Positions 6,341 to 15,478 of a DNA stretch of 45,942 nt are shown here, piece by piece. Below the pieces are notes generated by a model. That model made no database searches. It saw only the letters and a list, made by a program, of their open reading frames with translations, and was not told where the DNA came from. The DNA is from an uncultured Clostridia bacterium (GTDB lineage: Bacteria; Bacillota; Clostridia; Christensenellales; CAG-314). Made by a program: the position numbers and the translations under genes. Position 1 is the first letter of the stretch. Each line of letters starts with the position of its first letter. The stretch covers positions 1 to 45,942 of the forward strand of contig CANRHN010000009.1 of assembly GCA_947630425.1 (NCBI GenBank). Direction: 5' to 3'.

Positions 6341-8881
6341 TTAATCCTTTGATCGATTTGTCGAATTTTCTTCGTCGACAGCGTTCGTTTCCTCTTTCGC
6401 CGCTGCCGCCGCATTGACTTGACGGCGACGTAAAACAGCTTTTTCTATGGCGGGCAAGGCAAATTTCAAACCGAGTATTATTCCGCCCATTACAAGCGCG
6501 TTCAAGCCAATGAAAAGTATAGAATAGCCGCTGATTTTTACGTACATCGGGGTTGCGCCCGTTTCACCCGTCCACTTGGCAATGAGTCCGAGCGCCCACG
6601 GGAACAGCAAATAGCAAACGACCGTACCCACCGTACCTATAGCGCCGACCGTCAGGTTGTACCAATTGTACGGGAAAAGCAGTATCCACAATGCCACCAA
6701 CCCTGTTGCCGTCATAGAGAACATTGCGACTGTGCTGATTTGCTCCAAGCTGAGAGAAAGCACGTCCTTAAACACATAAGTCATTGCAACGGACAAAAAC
6801 ATTGCAATACCGCTCGGCAGCGTGCGCTTCAATGTGTTGGAAATAAATCTTCCCTTTATAAGCGCGTGGTTGGGCTTCAACGCCAACAGGAAAGAGCTGA
6901 TGCCTATCACAAAAAACTCCATTGCATACAGATGCTGCGGCTCAAAGGGGTAGGTTGCGAGCATGCACAAACACAGAATCGTCGTCAACACCGTCATGGA
7001 GGTTTTCATCAAAAACAGCGAAGAGCTGTTTTGAATGTTGTTTACCACCTGACGCCCTTCGGCGACCACTTTGGGCATAGAGCTGAATTTGTTGTCCGTA
7101 AGCACCAGATTTGCAACCGTCTTGGCGGCGTCCGTTCCGCAACCGACGGAAATTGCGCAGTCGCTTTCGCGCATGGCAAGAATGTCGTTTACGCCGTCAC
7201 CCGTCATCGCCACTGTACGTCCCGCGCTCTTCATGGAACGCACGAGTATAGCTTTTTGTTCCGGCGTGACGCGACCGAACACCGTATAATTGTTTGCCGC
7301 CTCCGCCACTTGCTCGTCGCTCAAGCCTTCGAGCGAAATGTATTTTTCCGCGTCCTTGACGCCCACCTTGGCGGCAATTACGGAAACGGACAGGGGGTTG
7401 TCGCCGGAAATCACCTTGACGGCAACGTCGTTGTCGCGAAACCATTTGATAATTTCGGGAGCGTCGGGGCGAATGGTGTCCTGCAAAACGACGATCGCTA
7501 TCGGTTCAAGACCGTCTGTTTCGTCATTTTTGATGGCTTTGCCGCTTTTGCCCACCGCAAGCACTCTCAAGCCCTGTGCGAGAAGCTCGTTGCACTGCTT
7601 GTTGAATGATGCCGAGGTTTTTTTGAACATAAACTCGGCTGCACCCAATGCCACCGTTCCTTTTTTCTCGATTGTCGCCGCGCTGTATTTGCGCGCAGAT
7701 GAAAAGGGAATTGCCGCCGAGCTGTTGTAAAATTCCGTCTCGCTCAGGTAATTGTTCAATGCCTGCGCGGTCATATTTTTGTCGCCCGTTGCAACAAGCA
7801 AACTTTTCAACAGCTTGCATATTTCCTCTTCCGAAACGTTTGCAAGCGGTATGATTTTTTCCACCGTCATGCTTCCGTCGGTGATTGTGCCCGTTTTGTC
7901 AAGACACAAGGTGTCTACGCGTGCCAGCATTTCTATGCAAGGCAGCTCGCGTACCAACACCTTTTTGCGGGACAGCTTTAACGCGGAAACGGCAAGCGCA
8001 ACGCTTGTAAGCAGCACCATTCCGCTGGGAACCATGCCTATCATACTTCCGCTCATTGCCTTCAACGCGGCATTTACGTCCTTGACTACATTCTCTACTC
8101 CATTGAAATAAGCTGCCAAAATGTTGACGTTGTTGCCCAGCAACGAACGAATTTGTTCGCTGCAAAAGAATGTGGCAATGCCCAAGGGAAAAATGATGAC
8201 GGAAATAAACTTGATTATGCGACGAATACCCTTCATCAATTCGCTGTCCGGCGTTTTGGCTTTTTTTACTTGCGCGGAAAGCTTTTCAACGTAGTTGTCG
8301 CGCCCCACCTTGTCGCAACGGGCAGTGCAGTTACCGCTGACGATGAAGCTTCCGGAAAAAAGCATGTCGCCCTTGCGTTTTTTGACGGGTTCGCTCTCGC
8401 CTGTCAGCATGGATTCGTTGACTTCCACTTCGCCCACAAGCAGCTCGCTGTCGCAAGCTATCTGTTTGCCCGCAGAAAACAACATGATGTCGTCCAGGAC
8501 GATTTCGTTTGTTTTGATTGTAAGCGTTTCTCCTCCGCGCACCACTTGAACGGTCGGTTCGGACACGATCGAAAGCTTTTCCACGGCGCGCTTGCTTCGG
8601 ATTTCCTGAAAAATTCCTATAGCCGTGTTGGCAAGGATTATAAAGACAAACATCATGTTTGTACCGCTGCCGCAAAGCAGCATCAGTAAAAAAATGATAA
8701 AGCCCAACAAGTTAAAAAACGTAAAGATGTTTGTGACAAAAATTTGCAGATAACTTTTTCCCACCGTTTTTTTGGTGCGGTTTAACAGCTTGGCGTCGCG
8801 ACGCAGTTGAACATCAAGCTCCGTCAACCCCTCGTTGATGTCGGGAGTGTAGCGAATCAATGTGCCTTTGCTTTTTTTCAT
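6341..8881 (-). CDS. P-type cation-transporting ATPase (CtpE-like)
   Basis: The 846-residue inner-membrane pump has the full set of P-type motifs: TGES at 160-163 (actuator), DKTGT with phosphorylated D328, and GDGVND in the hinge. About ten membrane segments are predicted: pairs near 45-90 and 220-300, and six after residue 620. The pattern LARVDTLCLDKTGT and the absence of a heavy-metal N-terminal domain place it near the CtpE/calcium-type group. Segment 4 reads PSGM where calcium pumps have PEGL, so ion specificity is uncertain. The gene sits 9 bases after tsaD, with AAGGAG before the ATG. Confidence 0.9.
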   Translation of the reverse strand: MKKSKGTLIRYTPDINEGLTELDVQLRRDAKLLNRTKKTVGKSYLQIFVTNIFTFFNLLGFIIFLLMLLCGSGTNMMFVFIILANTAIGIFQEIRSKRAVEKLSIVSEPTVQVVRGGETLTIKTNEIVLDDIMLFSAGKQIACDSELLVGEVEVNESMLTGESEPVKKRKGDMLFSGSFIVSGNCTARCDKVGRDNYVEKLSAQVKKAKTPDSELMKGIRRIIKFISVIIFPLGIATFFCSEQIRSLLGNNVNILAAYFNGVENVVKDVNAALKAMSGSMIGMVPSGMVLLTSVALAVSALKLSRKKVLVRELPCIEMLARVDTLCLDKTGTITDGSMTVEKIIPLANVSEEEICKLLKSLLVATGDKNMTAQALNNYLSETEFYNSSAAIPFSSARKYSAATIEKKGTVALGAAEFMFKKTSASFNKQCNELLAQGLRVLAVGKSGKAIKNDETDGLEPIAIVVLQDTIRPDAPEIIKWFRDNDVAVKVISGDNPLSVSVIAAKVGVKDAEKYISLEGLSDEQVAEAANNYTVFGRVTPEQKAILVRSMKSAGRTVAMTGDGVNDILAMRESDCAISVGCGTDAAKTVANLVLTDNKFSSMPKVVAEGRQVVNNIQNSSSLFLMKTSMTVLTTILCLCMLATYPFEPQHLYAMEFFVIGISSFLLALKPNHALIKGRFISNTLKRTLPSGIAMFLSVAMTYVFKDVLSLSLEQISTVAMFSMTATGLVALWILLFPYNWYNLTVGAIGTVGTVVCYLLFPWALGLIAKWTGETGATPMYVKISGYSILFIGLNALVMGGIILGLKFALPAIEKAVLRRRQVNAAAAAKEETNAVDEENSTNRSKD

Positions 8882-8890
8882 AAATGCTCC

Positions 8891-9919
8891 TTATCGGTGG
8901 TGAGGTTTTTCTCCGCGCAACTTGAGCGTGGGACAGGCATTCAAAGACAAATCGGCAAATTCGCCGTTAAGATACATATAGTAACCCCGAGAGGCAATCA
9001 TGGCGGCATTGTCGCCGCAAAGAGACAACTTGGGCAGACACACTCTCAGTCCACTCTTCAAATCTGCCAAACGGGAACGCAAATAGCTGTTAGCACCCAC
9101 ACCGCCTGCAACGGCTACGGTTTTTGCGTTGTTTTGACGAATTTCGCAATTCAATCTGTCCAGCAATCCGTCGATTGCCGCGTGGGTAAAGGAAGCCGCC
9201 ACGTCCGCCTTGTTGATTTGTTCGCCCTTTTGTTCTGCGTTGTGCATCAAATTGATGACAGCCGTTTTCAACCCGCTGTAACTGAAATTGCCGTTGGAAG
9301 TTACGACCGAATGGAATTTGTACACGGGACTACCTTGTTGCGCCAATTTGTCTATTTGCGGACCGCCGGGGTAGGACAAGCCCAAAACGCGCGCAACCTT
9401 GTCGAAGGCTTCGCCCACGGCGTCGTCCACAGTCGAACACACAACGTCGTAGCGGTCGTAATCCAACACGTTGACTATCGCCGTGTGCCCACCGCTTGTC
9501 AACAAACATGTGTAAGGCGGCGTCAAATCGGGGTAAGTAAGGTAATTTGCGCAGATGTGCCCCTCTATGTGATTGACAGCAACAAGCGGCTTGTTTTGCG
9601 CTTGCGCCAATCCCTTGGCATAGGACACGCCTACAAGCAGCGCGCCCACAAGTCCCGCGCCGTAAGTTACAGCAATTGCGTCTATGTCGGCAAGGGACAT
9701 TCCCGCGCCGCGCAAAGCCTCCTTCACCACAACGTCTATCGCCTCGACGTGGTTGCGGCTGGCAATCTCCGGCACGACCCCTCCGTACAAACGGTGAATA
9801 TCTATTTGCGAAAGCACCACGTCGGACAAAATTTCGCGCCCGTTACGCACCAAAGCCGCGGCGGTTTCGTCACAGGAGCTTTCTATTCCCAATATACAAA
9901 TGTCTCCGTTCTGTTTCAC
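8891..9919 (-). CDS. tsaD: tRNA N6-adenosine threonylcarbamoyltransferase
   Basis: TsaD transfers the threonylcarbamoyl group to A37 of ANN-reading tRNAs, working with TsaB, TsaE and TsaC; none of those partners is encoded here. The ASKHA-fold motifs are clear: LGIESSCDET at the N terminus, PEIASRNH, and the metal-binding HIEGH. The length of 342 residues is standard. The assigned start is GTG at 9919, without a convincing ribosome-binding site and almost at the predicted transcription start; a TTG before GIESS, preceded by CGGAG, is the alternative. It leads the operon with the ATPase and M32 genes. Confidence 0.96.
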   Translation of the reverse strand: MKQNGDICILGIESSCDETAAALVRNGREILSDVVLSQIDIHRLYGGVVPEIASRNHVEAIDVVVKEALRGAGMSLADIDAIAVTYGAGLVGALLVGVSYAKGLAQAQNKPLVAVNHIEGHICANYLTYPDLTPPYTCLLTSGGHTAIVNVLDYDRYDVVCSTVDDAVGEAFDKVARVLGLSYPGGPQIDKLAQQGSPVYKFHSVVTSNGNFSYSGLKTAVINLMHNAEQKGEQINKADVAASFTHAAIDGLLDRLNCEIRQNNAKTVAVAGGVGANSYLRSRLADLKSGLRVCLPKLSLCGDNAAMIASRGYYMYLNGEFADLSLNACPTLKLRGEKPHHR

Positions 9920-9926
9920 ATATAAA

Positions 9927-9955
9927 ATAATACGCTACTCTGAATTTTTTGTCAA
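9927..9955 (-). promoter_or_regulatory. Promoter of tsaD operon
   Basis: Minus-strand TTGACA (9950-9955), 17-base spacer, TATTAT (9927-9932). The expected transcription start near 9920 coincides with the GTG start of tsaD. Confidence 0.8.
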
Positions 9956-9995
9956 TTGTTGCGTCTTTTTCAAATTCAAAATTGCACAAATCGAC

Positions 9996-10024
9996 AAAAA
10001 AAACGAACCCCTTGACGAGGTTCG
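9996..10024 (-). terminator. Terminator of asnS
   Basis: Stem CGAACC/GGTTCG (10004-10009 with 10019-10024) followed on the minus strand by eight Us. It begins ten bases after the asnS stop. Confidence 0.85.
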
Positions 10025-10033
10025 CCCTTTTCA

Positions 10034-11410
10034 TTACTTAAGTTCCTTCGGCGCTCTGGGATACAACAAAACGTCGCGAATGTTCGACATGCCCGTAAGG
10101 TACATCACCATTCTATCCAAACCCATGCCGAAGCCGCTGTGAGGCACTGAACCGTAACGGCGCAAGTCGAGGTACTGTTTGTAGCCCTCCACCGTTATGC
10201 CCTTGGCACGCATGGCGTTTACAAGTTTGTCGTAGTCCGTTTCGCGCTCGCTGCAACCTACAATTTCGCCTATACCGGGAACAAGCAGGTCGGTGGCGGC
10301 AACTGTTTTTCCATCGGGATTTTGTTTCATATAAAATGCCTTGACGTCTTTGGGGTAGTTGGTTACAAACACGGGTTTTTTGTACACCTTTTCCGTCAAG
10401 TAACGTTCATGCTCGCTTTGCAGCTCCGCACCCCATTCCACTTTGTAAACGAAGTTTTCCCCCGACGATTGCAACTGCTTTACCGCGTCGGAGTAATCCA
10501 AAACAACAAAGTCCGACTCGACAACGTTCGTCAGCTTGGCAACAAGCCCCGGTTCGTAAAATTTTTCAAAAAACTCCAATTCCGCGCGACAGTGCTGCAG
10601 CACAAAACCGACAATATATTTTACAAAGCTTTCCACAATCTCGATGATATCGGGAAGCTCGGCAAAAGCGACTTCGGGTTCAACCTGCCAAAACTCCGCA
10701 ACATGGCGAGACGTGTTGGAGTTTTCCGCGCGAAATGTCGGACCGAAAGTGTATATTTTGCCCAAAGCCATTGCCGCGGATTCGCCCTCCAGCTGTCCCG
10801 AAACGGTCAAAAAGGCTTTTTTGCCGAAGAAATCGTCCTGATAGTATTCTTCCTCGCTCTTTGCGACGTCGTCCCAATGCTTTGTCGTAACGTTGAACAC
10901 CTCGCCCGCGCCCTCGCAGTCGCTGCCTGTGATTATGGGAGTGTGTACGTAGGTGTAGCCGTTGCTTTGAAAATAGACGTGCGTGGCGTAGCTTAGCGTC
11001 GAGCGAACGCGCTGAACGTTCAACATTGTGTTGGTACGCACGCGCAAATGCGGCATTGTGCGCAAAAATTCCAAACTGTGACGCTTTTTTTGCAGAGGAT
11101 AGTCGGCAGGACACTCTCCCAAAATTTTATAGCTTGTCAGGTGCAATTCGCACACGTTGTTGGGCGATTTTTTGAGTACGCCGACAGCCGCCACGCCCGC
11201 GCCAACGGAAAACACCACGGGAATTTTGTCATCGAAACGTTCCTTGTCTACCACTATTTGAAGATTTTTGAGACAAGTGCCGTCGTTTAACTCTACGAAT
11301 GCAACATTCTTGGAGTCTCGCGCCGTGCGCACCCAACCGCACACCGTCACTTCTTTGTCTAAGTAGTCCGCGTAGTTGTCAAAAATCCGCTTTACGTCAA
11401 TGTGTTTCAT
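10034..11410 (-). CDS. asnS: Asparaginyl-tRNA synthetase
   Basis: This class IIb synthetase attaches asparagine to tRNA-Asn. Residues about 15-110 form the OB-fold anticodon-binding domain (VCGWVRTARDSKN). The catalytic core carries motif 2 (FRAENSNTSRH) and motif 3 (GFGMGLDRMVM). The start MKHIDVKRIF at 11410 is chosen because CAGGAGAA lies just upstream; that gives 458 residues, normal for AsnS. The reading frame is open further 5' but there it encodes the promoter and leader. The gene is monocistronic, with its own promoter and terminator. A direct Asn-tRNA route is therefore present. Confidence 0.97.
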   Translation of the reverse strand: MKHIDVKRIFDNYADYLDKEVTVCGWVRTARDSKNVAFVELNDGTCLKNLQIVVDKERFDDKIPVVFSVGAGVAAVGVLKKSPNNVCELHLTSYKILGECPADYPLQKKRHSLEFLRTMPHLRVRTNTMLNVQRVRSTLSYATHVYFQSNGYTYVHTPIITGSDCEGAGEVFNVTTKHWDDVAKSEEEYYQDDFFGKKAFLTVSGQLEGESAAMALGKIYTFGPTFRAENSNTSRHVAEFWQVEPEVAFAELPDIIEIVESFVKYIVGFVLQHCRAELEFFEKFYEPGLVAKLTNVVESDFVVLDYSDAVKQLQSSGENFVYKVEWGAELQSEHERYLTEKVYKKPVFVTNYPKDVKAFYMKQNPDGKTVAATDLLVPGIGEIVGCSERETDYDKLVNAMRAKGITVEGYKQYLDLRRYGSVPHSGFGMGLDRMVMYLTGMSNIRDVLLYPRAPKELK

Positions 11411-11483
11411 AAATTCTCCTGTTGCGGCAACTTGTTTTGTTCCGCCCTCCTGTGCGAAATTGCACTTGCGCACATCAAATATA

Positions 11484-11512
11484 ATTATAGCAATGTTGCA
11501 CAAAAAAAGCAA
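11484..11512 (-). promoter_or_regulatory. Promoter of asnS
   Basis: Minus-strand TTGCTT (11507-11512), 17-base spacer, TATAAT (11484-11489). A leader of about 65 bases follows with a small GTGCG/CGCAC hairpin; no T-box is recognisable. Confidence 0.7.
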
Positions 11513-11579
11513 TGTTTGCAACACCGATTTAAGAAAAATAGATTTTTTGAGAAAATTTGTGCGCAGAAACAAACACGGA

Positions 11580-11640
11580 GCGTCACGTCCTCAGCCGAGG
11601 CACAAAGTGCCGAACGCCACGAAGCACGTAGTGCGGAGTA
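11580..11640 (-). repeat. tRNA-linked dispersed repeat, copy 2
   Basis: On the minus strand this unit repeats the block order of 427-480 (TACTCC, TTCGTGGCG, GCACTTTGTGC palindrome, GGCTGAGGACGT). It lies downstream of tRNA-Ser, between it and asnS, and contains additional short palindromes (gcacgtagtgc, gcacaaagtgc). Confidence 0.6.
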
Positions 11641-11700
11641 TTTCGGATACCTGTTCTCGGAGCCACGGGCGGCAACAAGCAAAAAGGCAGCAATGGAAGA

Positions 11701-11719
11701 GGAAGCACCTCGTGTGCTT
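11701..11719 (-). terminator. Hairpin downstream of tRNA-Ser
   Basis: Perfect stem GGAAGCAC/GTGCTTCC about 40 bases after the tRNA 3' end. The following stretch UCUUCC is only moderately U-rich, so termination is plausible but not certain. Confidence 0.45.
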
Positions 11720-11756
11720 CCTTTCCGTTGCAACTAAACAAGCGCAGTTGCCGCCG

Positions 11757-11845
11757 TGGCGGAGAGAACAGGATTTGAACCTGCGGAGGCTGTTAACCTC
11801 GCACGCTTTCCAAGCGTGTGCCTTAAACCGCTCGACCATCTCTCC
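11757..11845 (-). tRNA. tRNA-Ser, anticodon GGA, CCA encoded
   Basis: The minus strand gives a class II tRNA: acceptor stem GGAGAGA/TCTCTCC, D arm GGTCGAGCGGTTTAAGGC, anticodon stem CACGC/GCGTG with loop TTGGAAA (anticodon GGA), a long variable arm (GAGGTTAACAGCCTC) and T loop GTTCAAATC. The discriminator is G (11760) and CCA follows (11759-11757). It reads UCC and UCU. It has its own strong promoter. Confidence 0.97.
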
Positions 11846-11875
11846 AAAATCGGCAGGCGCTTTGGTTGCTCCAAT

Positions 11876-11904
11876 AGAATACCAAAAAATCGGCATTTAG
11901 TCAA
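11876..11904 (-). promoter_or_regulatory. Promoter of tRNA-Ser
   Basis: Minus-strand TTGACT (11899-11904), 17-base spacer, TATTCT (11876-11881), about 30 bases before the mature tRNA 5' end. Confidence 0.8.
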
Positions 11905-11943
11905 TGATTATTGCACAAATTGCCAAAAATTCCTTACGCAACG

Positions 11944-11967
11944 AAAAGGACGCACCGAAGTGCGCCC
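11944..11967 (-). terminator. Terminator of the lipoprotein pair
   Basis: Stem GGGCGCAC/GTGCGTCC closed by a TTCG tetraloop, followed by UUUU on the minus strand, 25 bases after the stop at 11992. Confidence 0.75.
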
Positions 11968-11991
11968 TCTTGTTGTAAATGTTATGTTGCT

Positions 11992-14900
11992 TTACTGCGC
12001 TGTGAATGCACCGTCAGAAAGCGGAACACCGTTGTCGCCACAAAGCAACAAGCTGCCGTCCTCCAAAACTGCCAAATTGTATGCACAGGCAACCGTACCG
12101 GGCTTAATCTCAAAACCGTAGAAATACTTCGCCGGTTTTTCTCCCTCATACCATTTTAAATCACTATTTTCAAGCGTAACTTCCAAATCGAAAGCCTTGC
12201 CGTCAGCCGTTCCGACAATTTTGCAGGTTTTTACAATTTGCGTCGTGTCGATTGTGATTTCGGTAATGACAATGGTTGTGTTTCCCAAAGGAAAGGCGGA
12301 AAATGATTTAGTGGAATTGCCGACAAACGTCTTGCCTGTAGTTACGGGCGGTTGTTCGCTGCTACCGCCGCCACCAACTGTGCCCTGTTGCTTTTCAAAA
12401 GTTTTGGTTTGCGGAGGTTTTTCGGGTGCAGTGTAGTAACCGGAAAGCGTGTCACCGTTTCTGGAAAGAACATACTGATACTTTGAGTAGGCTTGAGTGA
12501 AAAGAATGATCAAATACCTGTCTACAATGTGATAGCCATCAACTTTGACATTTTCGTTGCTGCAAGTGATGTTATCACCGATAGTGAATGTCATGTCTTG
12601 TCCTGTAATTTTCCAAACGCCCTCAAACGAACTGAGCGTAGCGTTGTTGAGGTTCTGCTTTTGTCCGTAAACGACGTTTGTTACTACAGGTTCCTCACCG
12701 TCTCCCCACACAGTGGACGAAACAGTTACTTGACCGTCGGCATAAGTGATTGCGATTTGAATATTGTAATCTGCTCTCACTCCCACAATAGCGCCTTCAT
12801 AATCTATCAAGTAGACAAATTCGCCACCGATAATGATTGAGCCTAAAGCTGCGCTCCCACTGTCCGTTTGCGTTCCCTTGCCCGCTTCGGAAATGACGAT
12901 TTGTTCCTGATCGTGCGTCCAAACACCGATAAGTTGAGCAAATGGATCGGTTTCAGTTCCTGCTTTGGTAAACTCGGAAGTTTGACTTTTAATTTCCACC
13001 GTAGCTTTGTTGTCCGAGGTAAAAGTTATAATCATATCCCATATTTTCGATCCTGTTTTGTGACATGTAACAACAAGATTTTCACCGGAGTCGTCAACCT
13101 CGTACGAAGTAAACTCGGTATATTCACCCGGACCTGCGTCAAGTTCGTATTCTACTTTGTCTGTACCGATACGAAAACTTGTAACGCCAATGTCGCTTGC
13201 GTCTTTGCCTTCCCACGTTCCTTCGTAGTCGGCAAGCGTTTTCTTGGCAGGAGCGCTGCCCTTCTTGGTGCAGGTTGCAGAAACGTTGTCAAAACTGTCG
13301 GTTGCCTCGAGTGACGCGGAAGTTGCAGATTCGAATGTAATTGTTGCTTCCCAAGTCTGCGTGGCTTGCACGGTTGCAACCACCTTGCCGCCTTCTTCGG
13401 AAAGGCTCGGGGTAAGAGCGTCGCCGTAGCTGCCATTGCTGTGGAAGTAAATTTTGCCGTCTTCTACTTTGAAGCCGTCAAATTCTTTCGGTCCCATTTC
13501 GACAGATTGAGGGTCAAATTCCCACTCGCCCGCATATTCGTCAAGAGTAAGTTCTTCTCCCTCTTGGAGCGAAAAGTCGCCGCTTTTGTCGTAACCATCA
13601 GTGTAGACACTGATACCTCCGGAGTAGAACGAAAGATAGAACGGTTCACCAAGAGAATCGGTCAACAATTCGTCGGGGTCGTTGCCTGTTACGGTATAGG
13701 AAAGCCCAAGCTGGTCGCCGTCCGTGGTGTATGCCGTGATGCCTGCTGCCGTGATAACAATCCTGTTCAAGCTGTAGCCGCCAATTACAAAGGGGAAGGA
13801 AGCGACGTAAGTGCCCTCGTATTGGGAAAGGTCAACATCATCAAATTCTTCAAACGCTACGTCAAGAACAATGTCTTTGGCGGGCATTTCAAAATACTCA
13901 AGATCTTCACCCTCGTAAGATTGTCCTTCATAGGTGAAACTTACTATTCCTTGTCCAACAAGCAGGTCTCCAATGTAGCTACCTTCATTGGCGTAAATAG
14001 TTAAGAACTCTAACCATTCACCTTCTTCTTCTCCACGAAGCGTGAGTTTGTAGAGAGGAATGCTATACTCATAGTTTTGTCCGTCATAAGTAAGTCTGAA
14101 TTCCAACGTCGTTTCCGTTGTGTATAGTTGTAAATCTGTGGCGCTTGGATCATCACAATCAATGACAGTATAGCCTTCTTCTGCCTCGCTGTAGTCAAAA
14201 TACAAAGCGACTTCTTCGTCAGCTGTCGCAAAAACTGCGAAGTATTCCATGATAGATAACATGTTTCCGTCATCGTCCATGAAATAAACGTAAACTTCGC
14301 CCATGCTTATTGCGTTGGCGCGTTCATAGTGGGCAACAAAATATACATCTTCGAAAACGAAACTGTTTGCGAAAGCAGATCCTGCAGAATATATTCTGCC
14401 GGTAGCCTCTCCCTGATTATATTGCTCCCAACCGGCAAACACCCAACCTTCTTCTGCTTCGACAGCGTCGTGAAGAATTGTGTTTCCGTAGCCATAAACA
14501 ACAAGGTCTTTAGGTGCAACTGCGCCGGCAGCGGCGTGGTCGCCCAAAGCGAAGTGCAACGTGGGTCCTGTGGGCGTTGGAATGGTGATTTCGACCGTGC
14601 TGTCCTGAGCGGGCATTGTTGTGTAACCCGTGCCGGCAACCAATGCATCCTCTTCGGCTTCCACATCGAAAGGTTCACCGTTAAACTCTATCGTTGCGTC
14701 GGTCGTGCCAAAAGGCAGTAAGCTCAACAAGGGGAACAAGGGCGCACCTGCGTTGACAAAAACAATCATATCGTTTGTTTGAGTGTTTGCCGAAATGGTG
14801 ACTTTGTACATGTCGCCCGTGGCAGAAACTTCCGTTTGCTCGTCTCCGACTTTGGCGGAAACGGTCAAAGTTTTACCGTCGATGTTACCTTCGCCAATAG

Positions 14901-15417
14901 CGTCGTCATTTTTATAGATGACAATGTTTCCCTCTTCGGAAATCGTATAGCTTCCGACAAGACTGTCTTGCGGGGTGTTAATTCGCATGGTGTGACGTCC
15001 ATTGCCGCTTGAAATGCTGGTGAAAACAAACTGTACGCCGTTTTGCATGCTTTCAAATTTTAACAAAACGCCATCGAATGCTGCCGTCGCAAAGGGCGCA
15101 TCTGATTCGTTTTCCGTCCACTGCGCGGTGAAAGTGACGTCATTTGTCAAGGTGTACTTTGCACCTGCGTTGTAGGTCTTGGTGCCGTCGTTCCAGCCCG
15201 CAAAGGTGTGATTTGCGCGTTGGAATGTGTTTTGCGGAAGAGTGATTTCCTCATTCGCCTTGCCCTCGATTGCGGCGGGCGGGTTGCCGGAAGCTCCGTC
15301 TCCTCCCACAAAGGTTGCTTTGTACGTGGTGTTGTTGCAGGCAGCAAGCGCAAATGCCGCTACCATTGCCAAAACAACAACCACGCACAGCAACCAACGT
15401 TGTGTTTTTTGTTTCAT
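11992..15417 (-). CDS. Giant lipoprotein with InlB-like repeat and repeated beta domains
   Basis: The 1141-residue protein starts with a lipoprotein signal (KK/R-rich start, hydrophobic core, lipobox ALAAC), so it should be exported and lipid-anchored. Just after this comes a Listeria-Bacteroides/InlB B-type repeat (FAGWNDGTKTYNAG...FTAQW). The rest is beta-rich and contains several units that begin with a YEGTW-like motif (YEGTY, YAGEW, YEGTW, IGVWT, FEGVW), spaced about 80-110 residues, resembling lipocalin-like or YD-type beta units. No enzymatic motif is seen. The start MKQKTQ at 15417 has GGAGGAG just upstream. It follows the larger related lipoprotein by 61 bases, probably in one operon; surface binding or adhesion is likely. 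Confidence 0.85.
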   Translation of the reverse strand: MKQKTQRWLLCVVVVLAMVAAFALAACNNTTYKATFVGGDGASGNPPAAIEGKANEEITLPQNTFQRANHTFAGWNDGTKTYNAGAKYTLTNDVTFTAQWTENESDAPFATAAFDGVLLKFESMQNGVQFVFTSISSGNGRHTMRINTPQDSLVGSYTISEEGNIVIYKNDDAIGEGNIDGKTLTVSAKVGDEQTEVSATGDMYKVTISANTQTNDMIVFVNAGAPLFPLLSLLPFGTTDATIEFNGEPFDVEAEEDALVAGTGYTTMPAQDSTVEITIPTPTGPTLHFALGDHAAAGAVAPKDLVVYGYGNTILHDAVEAEEGWVFAGWEQYNQGEATGRIYSAGSAFANSFVFEDVYFVAHYERANAISMGEVYVYFMDDDGNMLSIMEYFAVFATADEEVALYFDYSEAEEGYTVIDCDDPSATDLQLYTTETTLEFRLTYDGQNYEYSIPLYKLTLRGEEEGEWLEFLTIYANEGSYIGDLLVGQGIVSFTYEGQSYEGEDLEYFEMPAKDIVLDVAFEEFDDVDLSQYEGTYVASFPFVIGGYSLNRIVITAAGITAYTTDGDQLGLSYTVTGNDPDELLTDSLGEPFYLSFYSGGISVYTDGYDKSGDFSLQEGEELTLDEYAGEWEFDPQSVEMGPKEFDGFKVEDGKIYFHSNGSYGDALTPSLSEEGGKVVATVQATQTWEATITFESATSASLEATDSFDNVSATCTKKGSAPAKKTLADYEGTWEGKDASDIGVTSFRIGTDKVEYELDAGPGEYTEFTSYEVDDSGENLVVTCHKTGSKIWDMIITFTSDNKATVEIKSQTSEFTKAGTETDPFAQLIGVWTHDQEQIVISEAGKGTQTDSGSAALGSIIIGGEFVYLIDYEGAIVGVRADYNIQIAITYADGQVTVSSTVWGDGEEPVVTNVVYGQKQNLNNATLSSFEGVWKITGQDMTFTIGDNITCSNENVKVDGYHIVDRYLIILFTQAYSKYQYVLSRNGDTLSGYYTAPEKPPQTKTFEKQQGTVGGGGSSEQPPVTTGKTFVGNSTKSFSAFPLGNTTIVITEITIDTTQIVKTCKIVGTADGKAFDLEVTLENSDLKWYEGEKPAKYFYGFEIKPGTVACAYNLAVLEDGSLLLCGDNGVPLSDGAFTAQ

Positions 15418-15478
15418 TGTTTTCTCCTCCATAAAAGATTTTTTTCAGATTTTTATCACACGCACGGTTCGGCTTTTG

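Noticed and set aside
11000..11410. T-box leaders upstream of asnS, trpS and leuS
   Set aside because: Promoters lie only about 20-75 bases before the start codons, too close for a T-box, and no T-box consensus is present.
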